A program made the position numbers and the translations under genes. This document shows positions 8,642 through 15,502 of a stretch of DNA of 64,000 nt, one piece after another. Source of the stretch: CALJFL01 sp963669435. Its GTDB lineage: Bacteria > Pseudomonadota > Gammaproteobacteria > Pseudomonadales > Halieaceae. The stretch covers positions 310,001 to 374,000 of the forward strand of contig OY770025.1 in the NCBI GenBank assembly GCA_963669435.1. Direction: 5' to 3'. Within the stretch, counting starts at the first letter, position 1, and every line of letters begins with the position of its first letter. Under the pieces are notes generated by a model. It did not search any database. It was not told the DNA's origin and worked only from the letters and a program-made list of their open reading frames with translations.

Positions 8642-9763
8642 CTACACTCCCCTCGCCTGTTGCTCATAAAACTCTGCTGCGAAAGTATCCAGGGTCTGTG
8701 TTGCAATGGCGTGACGAATGTTCGCCATGTGCTGCTGGTAAAAATGCAGATTGTGGATGGTGTTGAGTTGGGAACCCAGTATTTCATTGCACTTGTCGAG
8801 ATGATGCAGGTAAGCGCGACTGAAGTTGGCACACGTGTAACAACTGCACTCCTCATCCACCGGGAGTGTGCTGGTTTTATGCCGCGCATTGCGCAGTTTC
8901 AGTGGGCCCCGCGAGGTAAACAGGTTGCCATTGCGCGCGTTGCGGGTAGGCATGACACAGTCGAACATGTCTATGCCCCGCCGTGCGCCTTCCAGCAAAT
9001 CCGCTGGCGTACCGACGCCCATCAGGTAGCGAGGTCTATCGACCGGCATCAGTGGCTGCATGGTATCCAGCACCGCCATCATCTCTTCCTTGGGCTCACC
9101 CACAGATAGACCGCCAATGGCGTAGCCGTCGAAACCAATCTCCGTGAGGCCAGCCAGTGATTCGGCACGCAGGGAGTCATACATACCGCCCTGGATAATG
9201 CCGAACAACGCCGCCGGGCTTTCCCCGTGGGCCGTTTTACTACGCGCAGCCCAACGCAGGGACAATTCCATGGACTCCCGGGCTTCTTTTTCTGTCGCCG
9301 GGTAAGGGGTGCACTCGTCGAAGATCATCACCACGTCGCTGCCCAGCTTGCGCTGAATTGTCATAGAGGTCTCGGGGTCCAGGAAGACCTTTGAACCATC
9401 TACCGGCGACTGAAACTTGACGCCATCTTCCGATATCTTGCGCATGTCTCCCAGGCTGAATACCTGGAAACCACCGGAATCGGTCAGTATGGGACCCTCC
9501 CAGGCCATAAAGTCATGTAGGTCACCGTGCTGTTCGACGATGTCTGTGCCTGGGCGCAACCACAGGTGAAACGTGTTACCCAGGATAATCTCGGCGCCAA
9601 TCCCGGCAATGTCCCGGGGCAACATGCCCTTGACCGTGCCATATGTACCCACTGGCATAAATGCAGGGGTTTCAACCGTGCCCCGTGGAAACTGCAACTG
9701 ACCCCGGCGCGCGCATCCATCGCTTGCCGAGATACTGAATTGCATGTGACAGTCGCGTGTCAT
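8642..9763 (-). CDS. tgt: Queuine/preQ1 tRNA-ribosyltransferase Tgt
   Basis: This 373-residue TIM-barrel enzyme exchanges guanine-34 for preQ1 in tRNAs with GUN anticodons. Visible motifs are TDSGGFQVFSLG (with the catalytic Asp), GGLSVGEPKEEM, DMFDCVMPTRNARNG (nucleophile Asp) and the zinc site CSCYTC...H. The ATG at 9763 overlaps the queA stop as ATGA; an alternative start is ATG at 9745 (MQFSISASDG). The final queuosine step depends on the adjacent queA. Confidence 0.97.
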   Translation of the reverse strand: MTRDCHMQFSISASDGCARRGQLQFPRGTVETPAFMPVGTYGTVKGMLPRDIAGIGAEIILGNTFHLWLRPGTDIVEQHGDLHDFMAWEGPILTDSGGFQVFSLGDMRKISEDGVKFQSPVDGSKVFLDPETSMTIQRKLGSDVVMIFDECTPYPATEKEARESMELSLRWAARSKTAHGESPAALFGIIQGGMYDSLRAESLAGLTEIGFDGYAIGGLSVGEPKEEMMAVLDTMQPLMPVDRPRYLMGVGTPADLLEGARRGIDMFDCVMPTRNARNGNLFTSRGPLKLRNARHKTSTLPVDEECSCYTCANFSRAYLHHLDKCNEILGSQLNTIHNLHFYQQHMANIRHAIATQTLDTFAAEFYEQQARGV

Positions 9764-10829
9764 CTGGACTTCCTGGCTGTCGGGCTGGCGGTCAAAAACA
9801 TCGCGTCACCATAGCTGAAAAAGCGATAAGCCCTATCTATCGCCTGCTGGTATGCCGCCATTATAGGCTCCTGCCCTGCAAAGGCGCTCACCAGCATCAG
9901 CAGGGTCGATTCGGGCAGGTGAAAGTTGGTGATCATGGCGTCCACCGCACGAAACTGAAATCCCGGATAAATGAATATATCCGTATCGCCGGAAAATTTG
10001 TCCAGGCTGCCTGACCGCAGGCAAGCGGTTTCCAGGGAGCGCACGGCAGTGGTGCCCACGGCAATAACACGGCCACCACGGCGGTGCGCAGTGGCGACAG
10101 CTTCTACCACGCTGGCATCCACCTCCAGGTACTCGGCGTGCATGGCGTGCTCAGCAATGTTATCGGCCCTGACCGGTTGGAACGTACCGGCAGCCACGTG
10201 CAGGGTTACCTCGGCCCGGGCGACGCCCTTATCGGCGATAGCGCCGAGCAGTTCCTCGGTAAAATGCAGACCTGCGGTGGGTGCAGCCACGGCACCCTCT
10301 CGACTGGCGTAGACCGTTTGATAACGCTCCTGGTCGTCTGCCTCGTCGGCGCGCTCGATGTAGGGTGGCAGCGGCATATGCCCGATGGCTGACAGTATTT
10401 CCGGCAACGTTTGGCCACTTTCGGTGCAAAGAGCGAATAGTTCTCCCTCACGCCCGGTTACCTGTAAACGGTAGTCACCCGGTGTCGCACCTTCTGATGG
10501 ACTCAGCAGCACCTGCGTGCCCGGTCTGGGTGACTTCGAGCATCGAACATGAGCCAGAGCAGTGGTATCGCTGGTGACACGCTCGATAAGTATCTCCAGC
10601 TTGCCGCCGGTCTCTTTCTGCCCCCAAAGCCGCGCAGGAATGACCCGTGTGTTATTGAATACCAGTAGATCACCGGGTCGCAGATAATCCAGCAGCGCAG
10701 TAAACACCGTGTGATCAATATCCCCGGTGCACCGTCCAGACATAGCAAGCGGCTGGCACTGCGCTCGGGGAGCGGATGCTGGGCTATGAGTTCCGCGGGA
10801 AGATCGTAGTGAAAATCAGTTCGTTTCAT
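9760..10829 (-). pseudogene. queA: queA with an apparent single-base frameshift
   Basis: QueA (S-adenosylmethionine:tRNA ribosyltransferase-isomerase) turns preQ1 into epoxyqueuosine. The N-terminus MKRTDFHYDLPAELIAQHPL...RLLCLDGA starts at the ATG at 10829 in one frame. The rest, DIDHTVFTALLDYLRPGDLLVF through the C-terminus SYGDAMFLTASPTARKSR, is in another frame. The switch falls near 10721-10731, where inserting one base after the DGA codons restores the normal sequence. The second frame has an internal ATG at 10743, but starting there would remove about 36 conserved residues. Either the gene is inactive or the sequence has an error at this point; the remainder looks intact. Confidence 0.85.
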
Positions 10830-10850
10830 CACAGACACAAACAATAGCGC

Positions 10851-10876
10851 AAAAAAAGCCGGCTTAGAGCCGGCTC
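10851..10876 (-). terminator. Rho-independent terminator after the Glu/Ala-rich protein gene
   Basis: On the minus strand AGCCGGCT-CTA-AGCCGGCT is followed by seven T residues. It lies 20 bp after the stop of the 10896-11351 gene and separates it from queA. Confidence 0.85.
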
Positions 10877-10895
10877 TTGTACATAACTGGGAAGA

Positions 10896-11351
10896 TTACT
10901 TGTCTTTCTCTTCTTCCTCGTCGCCCGCGGCTTCCTCCCCAGGGGCCTCTTCCGCGGCCGGCTCTTCGGCGGGCGCTTCTTCTGCAGCTGCTTCCGCTGC
11001 GGGAGCTTCCTCAGCAGCAGCTTCTTCGGCAGGTGCTTCTTCAGCGGGGGCTTCTTCGGCTACCGGCTCCTCAGCTGCTTCAGCAGATGCTTCCTCTGCC
11101 ACCTCTTCTTCGGCAGGAGCTTCTTCGGCAGGAGCTTCTTCTGACTCGGCGGCTTCTTCAGCAGGTTCTTCAGCAGGTTCTTCGGCAGGCGCCGCAGGCA
11201 CTGCGACCTTAATCAGGCCTTCTTCTACCAGGATACGCACTTTCTCTTCGCCATTAAGCGCATTCTTGTTGCTGTCCTTAACCGCATAGCGATCATCGCC
11301 ACGCTGGTAGATGCTGTACTCGGCGGTTTTCTTGATCAGTTTCATAGCCAT
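10896..11351 (-). CDS. Small protein with acidic Ala-Glu-Pro repeat tail
   Basis: The first ~52 residues form a compact unknown domain (MKLIKKTAEYSIYQRGDDRY, then EEKVRILVEEGLIKV). The remaining ~100 residues are a low-complexity tail of EEAPAEE-type repeats ending DEEEEKDK. No signal peptide or membrane segment is seen, so it should be cytosolic. I do not recognise a function; the tail could be a disordered polyanion. It ends in a strong terminator and is monocistronic. Repeat number is probably variable. Confidence 0.75.
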   Translation of the reverse strand: MAMKLIKKTAEYSIYQRGDDRYAVKDSNKNALNGEEKVRILVEEGLIKVAVPAAPAEEPAEEPAEEAAESEEAPAEEAPAEEEVAEEASAEAAEEPVAEEAPAEEAPAEEAAAEEAPAAEAAAEEAPAEEPAAEEAPGEEAAGDEEEEKDK

Positions 11352-11469
11352 GTCTCTTTTCTCCCTGGATACTCAGATATGCCCCGAGGGGCGGGTTACT
11401 AAAATCAGCTGTTGCTGGAATCGGCGCGCAGTTTACAGGCATTCAGGCTGGAGGTTAAGCGCAAAATTA

Positions 11470-11497
11470 TTGCACTTTGGAGGCCTGTTGCTATAAT
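11470..11497 (+). promoter_or_regulatory. Sigma-70 promoter of tRNA-Leu
   Basis: TTGCAC (11470-11475) and TATAAT (11492-11497) are spaced 16 bp apart and followed by a GC-rich discriminator (CCCGCGC). That discriminator is typical of stringently controlled stable RNA promoters. It reads into the tRNA remnant and tRNA-Leu. Confidence 0.75.
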
Positions 11498-11543
11498 CCC
11501 GCGCTCTCCAGGACCGGCACCTCGGCCGGCTCCACCTCTTCGT

Positions 11544-11584
11544 GCCGGAGTGGTGAAATTGGTAGCAAACTGCGAGAGCAGTTT
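11544..11584 (+). pseudogene. tRNA-Leu 5' remnant plus GAGA-loop hairpin
   Basis: GCCGGAGTGGTGAAATTGG at 11544-11562 matches the first bases of the intact tRNA-Leu at 11650 with only two substitutions. It then breaks into a perfect hairpin, AAACTGC-GAGA-GCAGTTT (11567-11584). There is no T-arm or 3' acceptor strand, so it cannot fold as a tRNA. It sits in the leader of the tRNA-Leu transcript. Confidence 0.65.
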
Positions 11585-11649
11585 GGACGGATTCAAACCA
11601 AGCAAGCTGTTTTGTATCCCTGGCACAATTCTGTAAGCTTGCACGCTGT

Positions 11650-11736
11650 GCCAGAGTGATGAAATTGGTAGACATGAGGGATTCAAAATCCCTTGTCCGC
11701 AAGGACGTGCCGGTTCGAGTCCGGCCTCTGGTACCA
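11650..11736 (+). tRNA. tRNA-Leu(CAA)
   Basis: The 87-nt gene folds as a class II tRNA: acceptor GCCAGAG/CTCTGGT, D-loop GAAATTGGTAGAC, anticodon stem AGGGA/TCCCT with loop TTCAAAA (anticodon CAA), long variable arm (TTGTCCGCAAGGACG), T-loop GGTTCGAGTCC and encoded CCA. The first acceptor pair is G-U. It reads UUG codons. Its last 14 bases form the left attachment site of the island. Confidence 0.96.
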
Positions 11737-11738
11737 AA
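11723..11738 (+). repeat. attL: 16-bp direct repeat at the tRNA-Leu 3' end
   Basis: GGCCTCTGGTACCAAA occurs here and again at 31514-31529, next to the integrase gene. The left copy completes the functional tRNA, as usual for integration into a tRNA 3' end. Confidence 0.9.
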
Positions 11739-11856
11739 TCGCCATATAAAACAACAACTTGGCGCAACAGAAAGCCAATACCCTACATTAAGCCCGTCAT
11801 AAAGCGGTTTCGCATGTCGCGCAACCGAAATTGCATGTACCTATCGGAGGTCAGCT

Positions 11857-12159
11857 ATGAACGAGGCAAGTAAACTCAAAGTCACCCAGCACGTTCGGGA
11901 ATTCGCCGATGATCCACTCGAAGCGCTGTACCAGACATGTAAATCAGTGGATTCGTTCGCAAGGCAGCTTGGCAGCACTTCAACTGCACTGCGATCAATG
12001 AGCAGGTTGCTCCATCGCCACCATACAGACGATGCGCTGCAGCTTAACGATGATGAGGTCGAGGGGCTCTATTTGTCGATAGAGGCCATCTCAGGCTACA
12101 TACTGCACCTGCAAGCCAGTCTGGAAGATGTAGCTCACAACGAAGGAGGCAGGTCATGA
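11857..12159 (+). CDS. Hypothetical island protein (100 aa)
   Basis: The 100-residue protein is predicted all-helical (EFADDPLEALYQTCKSVDSF; LYLSIEAISGYILHLQASL), soluble, with no signal peptide. I do not recognise the family. It has a clear CGGAGG ribosome binding site and is the first gene inside the left end. Its stop overlaps the next start as ATGA, so the two small genes form a coupled pair. Confidence 0.75.
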   Translation: MNEASKLKVTQHVREFADDPLEALYQTCKSVDSFARQLGSTSTALRSMSRLLHRHHTDDALQLNDDEVEGLYLSIEAISGYILHLQASLEDVAHNEGGRS

Positions 12160-12299
12160 AGAGGTCAGAATCCAATAGAAAGGAAATGGAACGGCACCTG
12201 TCCGCGCTTTATCGATCTATGTCTCTGCCACAACGTCGAGAACTGACCAAAGCTGTGGATCGGATCATGTTTGCTAGAGAGTTTAGTAAGCTAAAGTAA
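12156..12299 (+). CDS. Very small basic island protein (47 aa)
   Basis: ATG at 12156 overlaps the previous stop (ATGA) and is preceded by the strong site GAAGGAGG. The 47 codons encode a basic helical peptide starting MKRSESNRKEMERHLSALY and ending REFSKLK. The coupling and ribosome binding site support it as a real gene. Function is unknown; it could be a small partner of the 100-residue protein. Confidence 0.65.
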   Translation: MKRSESNRKEMERHLSALYRSMSLPQRRELTKAVDRIMFAREFSKLK

Positions 12300-12468
12300 G
12301 CACAATTGCACGGGTTCGAATGGAGGGGCTGGCGCCCCTTTCTTGTGCCGCCTGGAAAGACAGCGGCTAATGCCTCGAGATCTGAATTTCAGGGTGGATT
12401 TGCAGTATGGAATCACTGCATTACACTCAAACCAGTTAAGCAGGGATTTTCATAGTGACGGATCACAA

Positions 12469-13083
12469 ATGCCCCTAGATGACACAAGTCCCACCAGGAG
12501 AAATCTTATGGTTTCATCCTGCGCCTTCATAATCTTTTGCTTCGGCGGAGGTGAATTCTTAGATTCATCTGTGCAGCTATCTGTCATAAATGCGAAATTC
12601 AGTAACACTGGGTTTCTGATCGCCGCTGCCTGGATAGTGCTTTTCTGGTGTATGTACAGATACTGGCTGGAGTTTGCTGGGATCTTCAGGAAGTCCATCT
12701 ACACAGAAATGTGCAAGGTAACTCCCGGACGCATGTTTCGTTGGTATATTGAAAAAAGGATTGGCACGCCTCTAGCTAAGGATAAACAGATGGGGATGAG
12801 AATAGTCGAACTACGTAAAAATCAAGATGGACGCTGGTGTGCGATTGTGAAGCAGACTAGCGGAAAGGGTAACGACAAAATCACCGGGGAGATTACATAC
12901 CGTTACGAGGAGACGACTGCTCAGGAGATCAAGCTAAGGACCCCCTGGAGAAAGACATTAATGTTTACCATTTGGATTCGAGCCTGTTACCAGTATCCCT
13001 CTTTTTCGACATACGCTGTGCCACCGATATTATGGATTACGGCAGTTTATGGTGGCTTATCAAGAATCGGAGCCCCTCAGTGA
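12469..13083 (+). CDS. Unknown membrane protein
   Basis: From the ATG at 12469 (MPLDDTSPTRRNLMVSS) the protein has about 204 residues. Two membrane helices lie near the N-terminus (SSCAFIIFCFGGGEFL; GFLIAAAWIVLFWCMYRYWL), then a basic cytosolic middle (~55-150), then a hydrophobic C-terminal stretch (ILWITAVYGG). The frame is open to 12343, but that leader looks non-coding. I do not recognise a family. It overlaps the next gene by 4 bp and could be the membrane part of a small defence or toxin unit; that is inference from position. Confidence 0.6.
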   Translation: MPLDDTSPTRRNLMVSSCAFIIFCFGGGEFLDSSVQLSVINAKFSNTGFLIAAAWIVLFWCMYRYWLEFAGIFRKSIYTEMCKVTPGRMFRWYIEKRIGTPLAKDKQMGMRIVELRKNQDGRWCAIVKQTSGKGNDKITGEITYRYEETTAQEIKLRTPWRKTLMFTIWIRACYQYPSFSTYAVPPILWITAVYGGLSRIGAPQ

Positions 13084-13289
13084 ACGGTGATGGATGGAAA
13101 TCGAGCCTGCAACAGCTAGAACTTAAGTACAGGCAGATTTCATCCAACCATAAGAAAATTGCGATTTTTGGAATAGTAGCTGAGTTCATGATCGGCTTTG
13201 TTGCAGGCGCATCTTGGCACTACTGGACAACAGAGAGAATCACGATAATCGCTTCCCGTGGAGTGGATACTCAGTGGCCGGGCTGGTGA
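13080..13289 (+). CDS. Small single-pass membrane protein
   Basis: GTG at 13080 overlaps the upstream stop (GTGA) with GGAG just before it. The 69-residue product has a short coiled N-terminus (SSLQQLELKYRQISSNHKK) and one membrane helix (IAIFGIVAEFMIGFVAG). The frame is open further upstream (12972) but that part overlaps the preceding gene. Function is unknown; tight coupling suggests a partner of the membrane protein before it. Confidence 0.55.
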   Translation: MNGDGWKSSLQQLELKYRQISSNHKKIAIFGIVAEFMIGFVAGASWHYWTTERITIIASRGVDTQWPGW

Positions 13290-13340
13290 ATCGTAGCCTG
13301 TACCCACGTTGGCGTGACCGTTCAGTCGAGATGATATTAA

Positions 13341-14129
13341 GTGAAGTATGAACCGGCGAATAAGTGCATTTACTGTGGTAAGGAGCAGGAGGACCTGTCC
13401 GACGAGCATATTATCCCCTACGCTCTAAACGGTAAGCTCGTGCTACCTAAATCTAGCTGCAGGGCGCACGCTAGCATGACCTCGAAATTCGAACTAGCTG
13501 TAGCCAGAAAACTCTATGGAATTCATAGAGCCCATGAAGGCGTTAGGAGCCGCGATAAAAAGCAGAAAGGAAAGGTATTGGGCCACAGGGTCGCCGTGAC
13601 AGGTCTGGACAAGAATGGGAAAGAGGTGACCAAGATGCTACCCATTGGGAAGCTGCCAAGAATCCCCATGATCATCTCGCTAGATGAACCGCTAGTGCTA
13701 CAAGCAGAGCCAAAAAGACTTGAAAACAGCGTAAGCATCAAGGTGGATATGGATGACGATGCGAATGAGCTGCGCCCACTGAGAGAACAGCTCGGTTGGT
13801 CAAAGCTAACTTTGCAGAGCCCGGCAGCTGACCCCAGTGCGTTCATAAAGATGCTCGCCAAGATTAGTCATTCGTTCGCTTATGCAGAGACAGGCGGCCT
13901 GGGATATACGCCAATTTTACTTCCTCAGATACTCAACCAAATAGAAGACGAAACATACAGCCTGACGACATACGTGGGTGGCTTCAAGCCTCAGATCGGG
14001 CAATCTTCGAAAGAGCTATGTCTGAAGGAAATTGAGCAAGGAGAAACCCGCTATCTGGTAGTCGAGATTTCACTTCACTTCTTCAGAAAACTGCCAAGAT
14101 ATCAGGTTGTAGTAGGGGTATTAGATTGA
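13341..14129 (+). CDS. HNH-type nuclease-like protein
   Basis: The 262-residue protein starts at GTG and opens with CIYCGKEQEDLSDEHIIPYA then a second metal motif SCRAH. This is the layout of the HNH_5 class (Cys9-x2-Cys12, Asp-Glu-His, Cys-x2-His/Cys), where Asp21-His23 would be catalytic. The remaining ~200 residues are unrecognised and may sense a target. Its stop overlaps the SIR2-like start as TTGA, so the two are translationally coupled. The second ligand pair uses His in place of the usual second Cys. A nuclease role is inferred. Confidence 0.75.
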   Translation: MKYEPANKCIYCGKEQEDLSDEHIIPYALNGKLVLPKSSCRAHASMTSKFELAVARKLYGIHRAHEGVRSRDKKQKGKVLGHRVAVTGLDKNGKEVTKMLPIGKLPRIPMIISLDEPLVLQAEPKRLENSVSIKVDMDDDANELRPLREQLGWSKLTLQSPAADPSAFIKMLAKISHSFAYAETGGLGYTPILLPQILNQIEDETYSLTTYVGGFKPQIGQSSKELCLKEIEQGETRYLVVEISLHFFRKLPRYQVVVGVLD

Positions 14130-15148
14130 GAACGACAGTATTTGTAGTTGGCGCCGGTGCGAGTAGCGAGGCAAAACTCCCCACTGGAATCGAGCTTAAA
14201 GACGAGATATCAAAACTCCTAAAGATCCGCATGGATGCAAATAGTCCAAGAACGGGCGACGATGCGATAATCGAGGCGCTGCGAACTAGGACAGTAAACG
14301 ATGCCGGCGGTAGCTTTGATGCGGCGATATTTCATTCCTACCTAAATCAGGCTTTACATATCTCGAAAGCACTAACACTAGCCCCTTCAATTGACAATTT
14401 TCTCGATACCCATAGAAACAACGAGAAGCTAACCTACTGCGGCAAACTTGGTATCGTAAGAGCAATTCTAGAGGCCGAACGTAGGAGCCTTCTTCGACCT
14501 GCGAATAGTAAGAGCGAAAGGCCTCGCCTGTCTGATCTACAACACACGTGGTTCAACAGTTTTTTTCAGCTATTGACCATCAATTGCGATATCCACCAGG
14601 TTGAGGAGAGGCTTCGCTCTACTGCCCTGATCGTTTTCAATTACGATAGATGTATCGAACACTTTCTATTTGAGGCGCTTCAACTTTACTACGCTATAAA
14701 ACCTGACGAAGCTGCTGCCTTAATATCTCAGCTTAAGATCATCCACCCTTATGGCACAGTGGGCGACTTGCCTTGGATGGGAGGCAACACGAGTACAGAG
14801 TTTGGCGCCTCACCCCCTCAGCATGAAATGGACGCATTTGTGAGGCAGATTAAGACCTTCACTGAAAGTATCGAATCCGAGGAAATTCGCAGCAGCTTTT
14901 CGGAAGCTAGAAAGTTTATATTTTTGGGCTTCGCTTTTCACGATCTGAATATGGAGCTGCTCAAACTTACTACAAAGCCTCGTATAACCCCTCTTTGCTT
15001 TGCAACCACACGCGGGTTTTCCTCATCTGACATGAAGGTCATCGACCGACAGATTAAGGGTCTGTTTCACGGACATGGAAACGTCGAGCTAGAAGATATG
15101 ACTTGCGCGGATCTATTCCGAAACTACTCCAAAAGCCTCGCGATCTAA
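14126..15148 (+). CDS. SIR2-like (SIR2_2 type) protein, possible NADase
   Basis: The 340-residue protein shows the Rossmann NAD motif VFVVGAGASSEAKLPTG (residues 5-21), SIDNFLDTH (~88), FNYDR (171-175, equivalent to the sirtuin Asn-Asp pair), HPYG (~207, catalytic-His region) and FLGFAFHDLN (~266). That order fits the SIR2-like family in anti-phage systems (Thoeris ThsA, DSR, SIR2-HerA, SIR2-pAgo), which depletes NAD+ on infection. TTG start, coupled to the HNH gene. No C-terminal sensor domain is visible, so recognition may depend on the HNH partner. Confidence 0.8.
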   Translation: MRTTVFVVGAGASSEAKLPTGIELKDEISKLLKIRMDANSPRTGDDAIIEALRTRTVNDAGGSFDAAIFHSYLNQALHISKALTLAPSIDNFLDTHRNNEKLTYCGKLGIVRAILEAERRSLLRPANSKSERPRLSDLQHTWFNSFFQLLTINCDIHQVEERLRSTALIVFNYDRCIEHFLFEALQLYYAIKPDEAAALISQLKIIHPYGTVGDLPWMGGNTSTEFGASPPQHEMDAFVRQIKTFTESIESEEIRSSFSEARKFIFLGFAFHDLNMELLKLTTKPRITPLCFATTRGFSSSDMKVIDRQIKGLFHGHGNVELEDMTCADLFRNYSKSLAI

Positions 15149-15162
15149 ATCAATAAGATATC

Positions 15163-15320
15163 GCGAATACTTTCCCCTAGGACGCACGCCATTATTGGCG
15201 AACGGGTTCTCTTCCTAATCAGCTAAAGGTGGTGCAACTCTCGTGCGACAAGCCGGAGTGAATCCAAGCGCAGAGAATACGGAGATCAACAGCCGAATTG
15301 TTGAGCTTGGGTCATAACTC
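15163..15320 (-). pseudogene. Decayed 3' end of a P27-type terminase small-subunit gene
   Basis: Read on the minus strand this encodes RLLISVFSALGFTPAC.., then VAPPLAD, a stop, and NPFANNGVRP. The intact TerS (26940-27365) ends with RALISLFSEFGITPAS.., VAPGLDD and NPFANNGVRP. DNA similarity runs over about 150 bp. The copy has an in-frame stop and no start, so it is dead. It sits between the SIR2-like gene and the RHS locus and is the only recognisable content of this ~350-bp gap apart from the RHS promoter. Confidence 0.8.
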
Positions 15321-15440
15321 GCACCCTGTGGTGGTTTGTTAAACGTCAAATGCAGGCTATACCAGCAAGGAAAAGTTAGTGCTGCGTTAACAATATGGAG
15401 GTTACAACACGTGTTAGGACACTAAAGTACGTTACGCGCC

Positions 15441-15470
15441 TTTACAAAACTAAATTTCTGCGCCTATAGT
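15441..15470 (+). promoter_or_regulatory. Candidate promoter of the RHS locus
   Basis: TTTACA (15441-15446) and TATAGT (15465-15470) are 18 bp apart, 33 bp before the start codon of the first RHS gene. No other promoter-like pair is evident between the genes up to 21.8 kb, so this may drive the whole toxin locus. Confidence 0.5.
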
Positions 15471-15502
15471 GTTAGGGCTACTCTACGAAAAGGATTTCTA
15501 GT

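Noticed and set aside
9760..10743. QueA starting at the internal ATG at 10743
   Set aside because: This would drop about 36 conserved residues that are plainly present in the other frame.
10900..11289. Plus-strand Ser/Ala-rich frame opposite the Glu/Ala repeat protein
   Set aside because: Antisense shadow of low-complexity codons, with a terminator oriented for the minus-strand gene.
11544..11640. Second functional tRNA-Leu
   Set aside because: Only the 5' part matches; there is no anticodon arm in place, no T-arm and no acceptor 3' strand.
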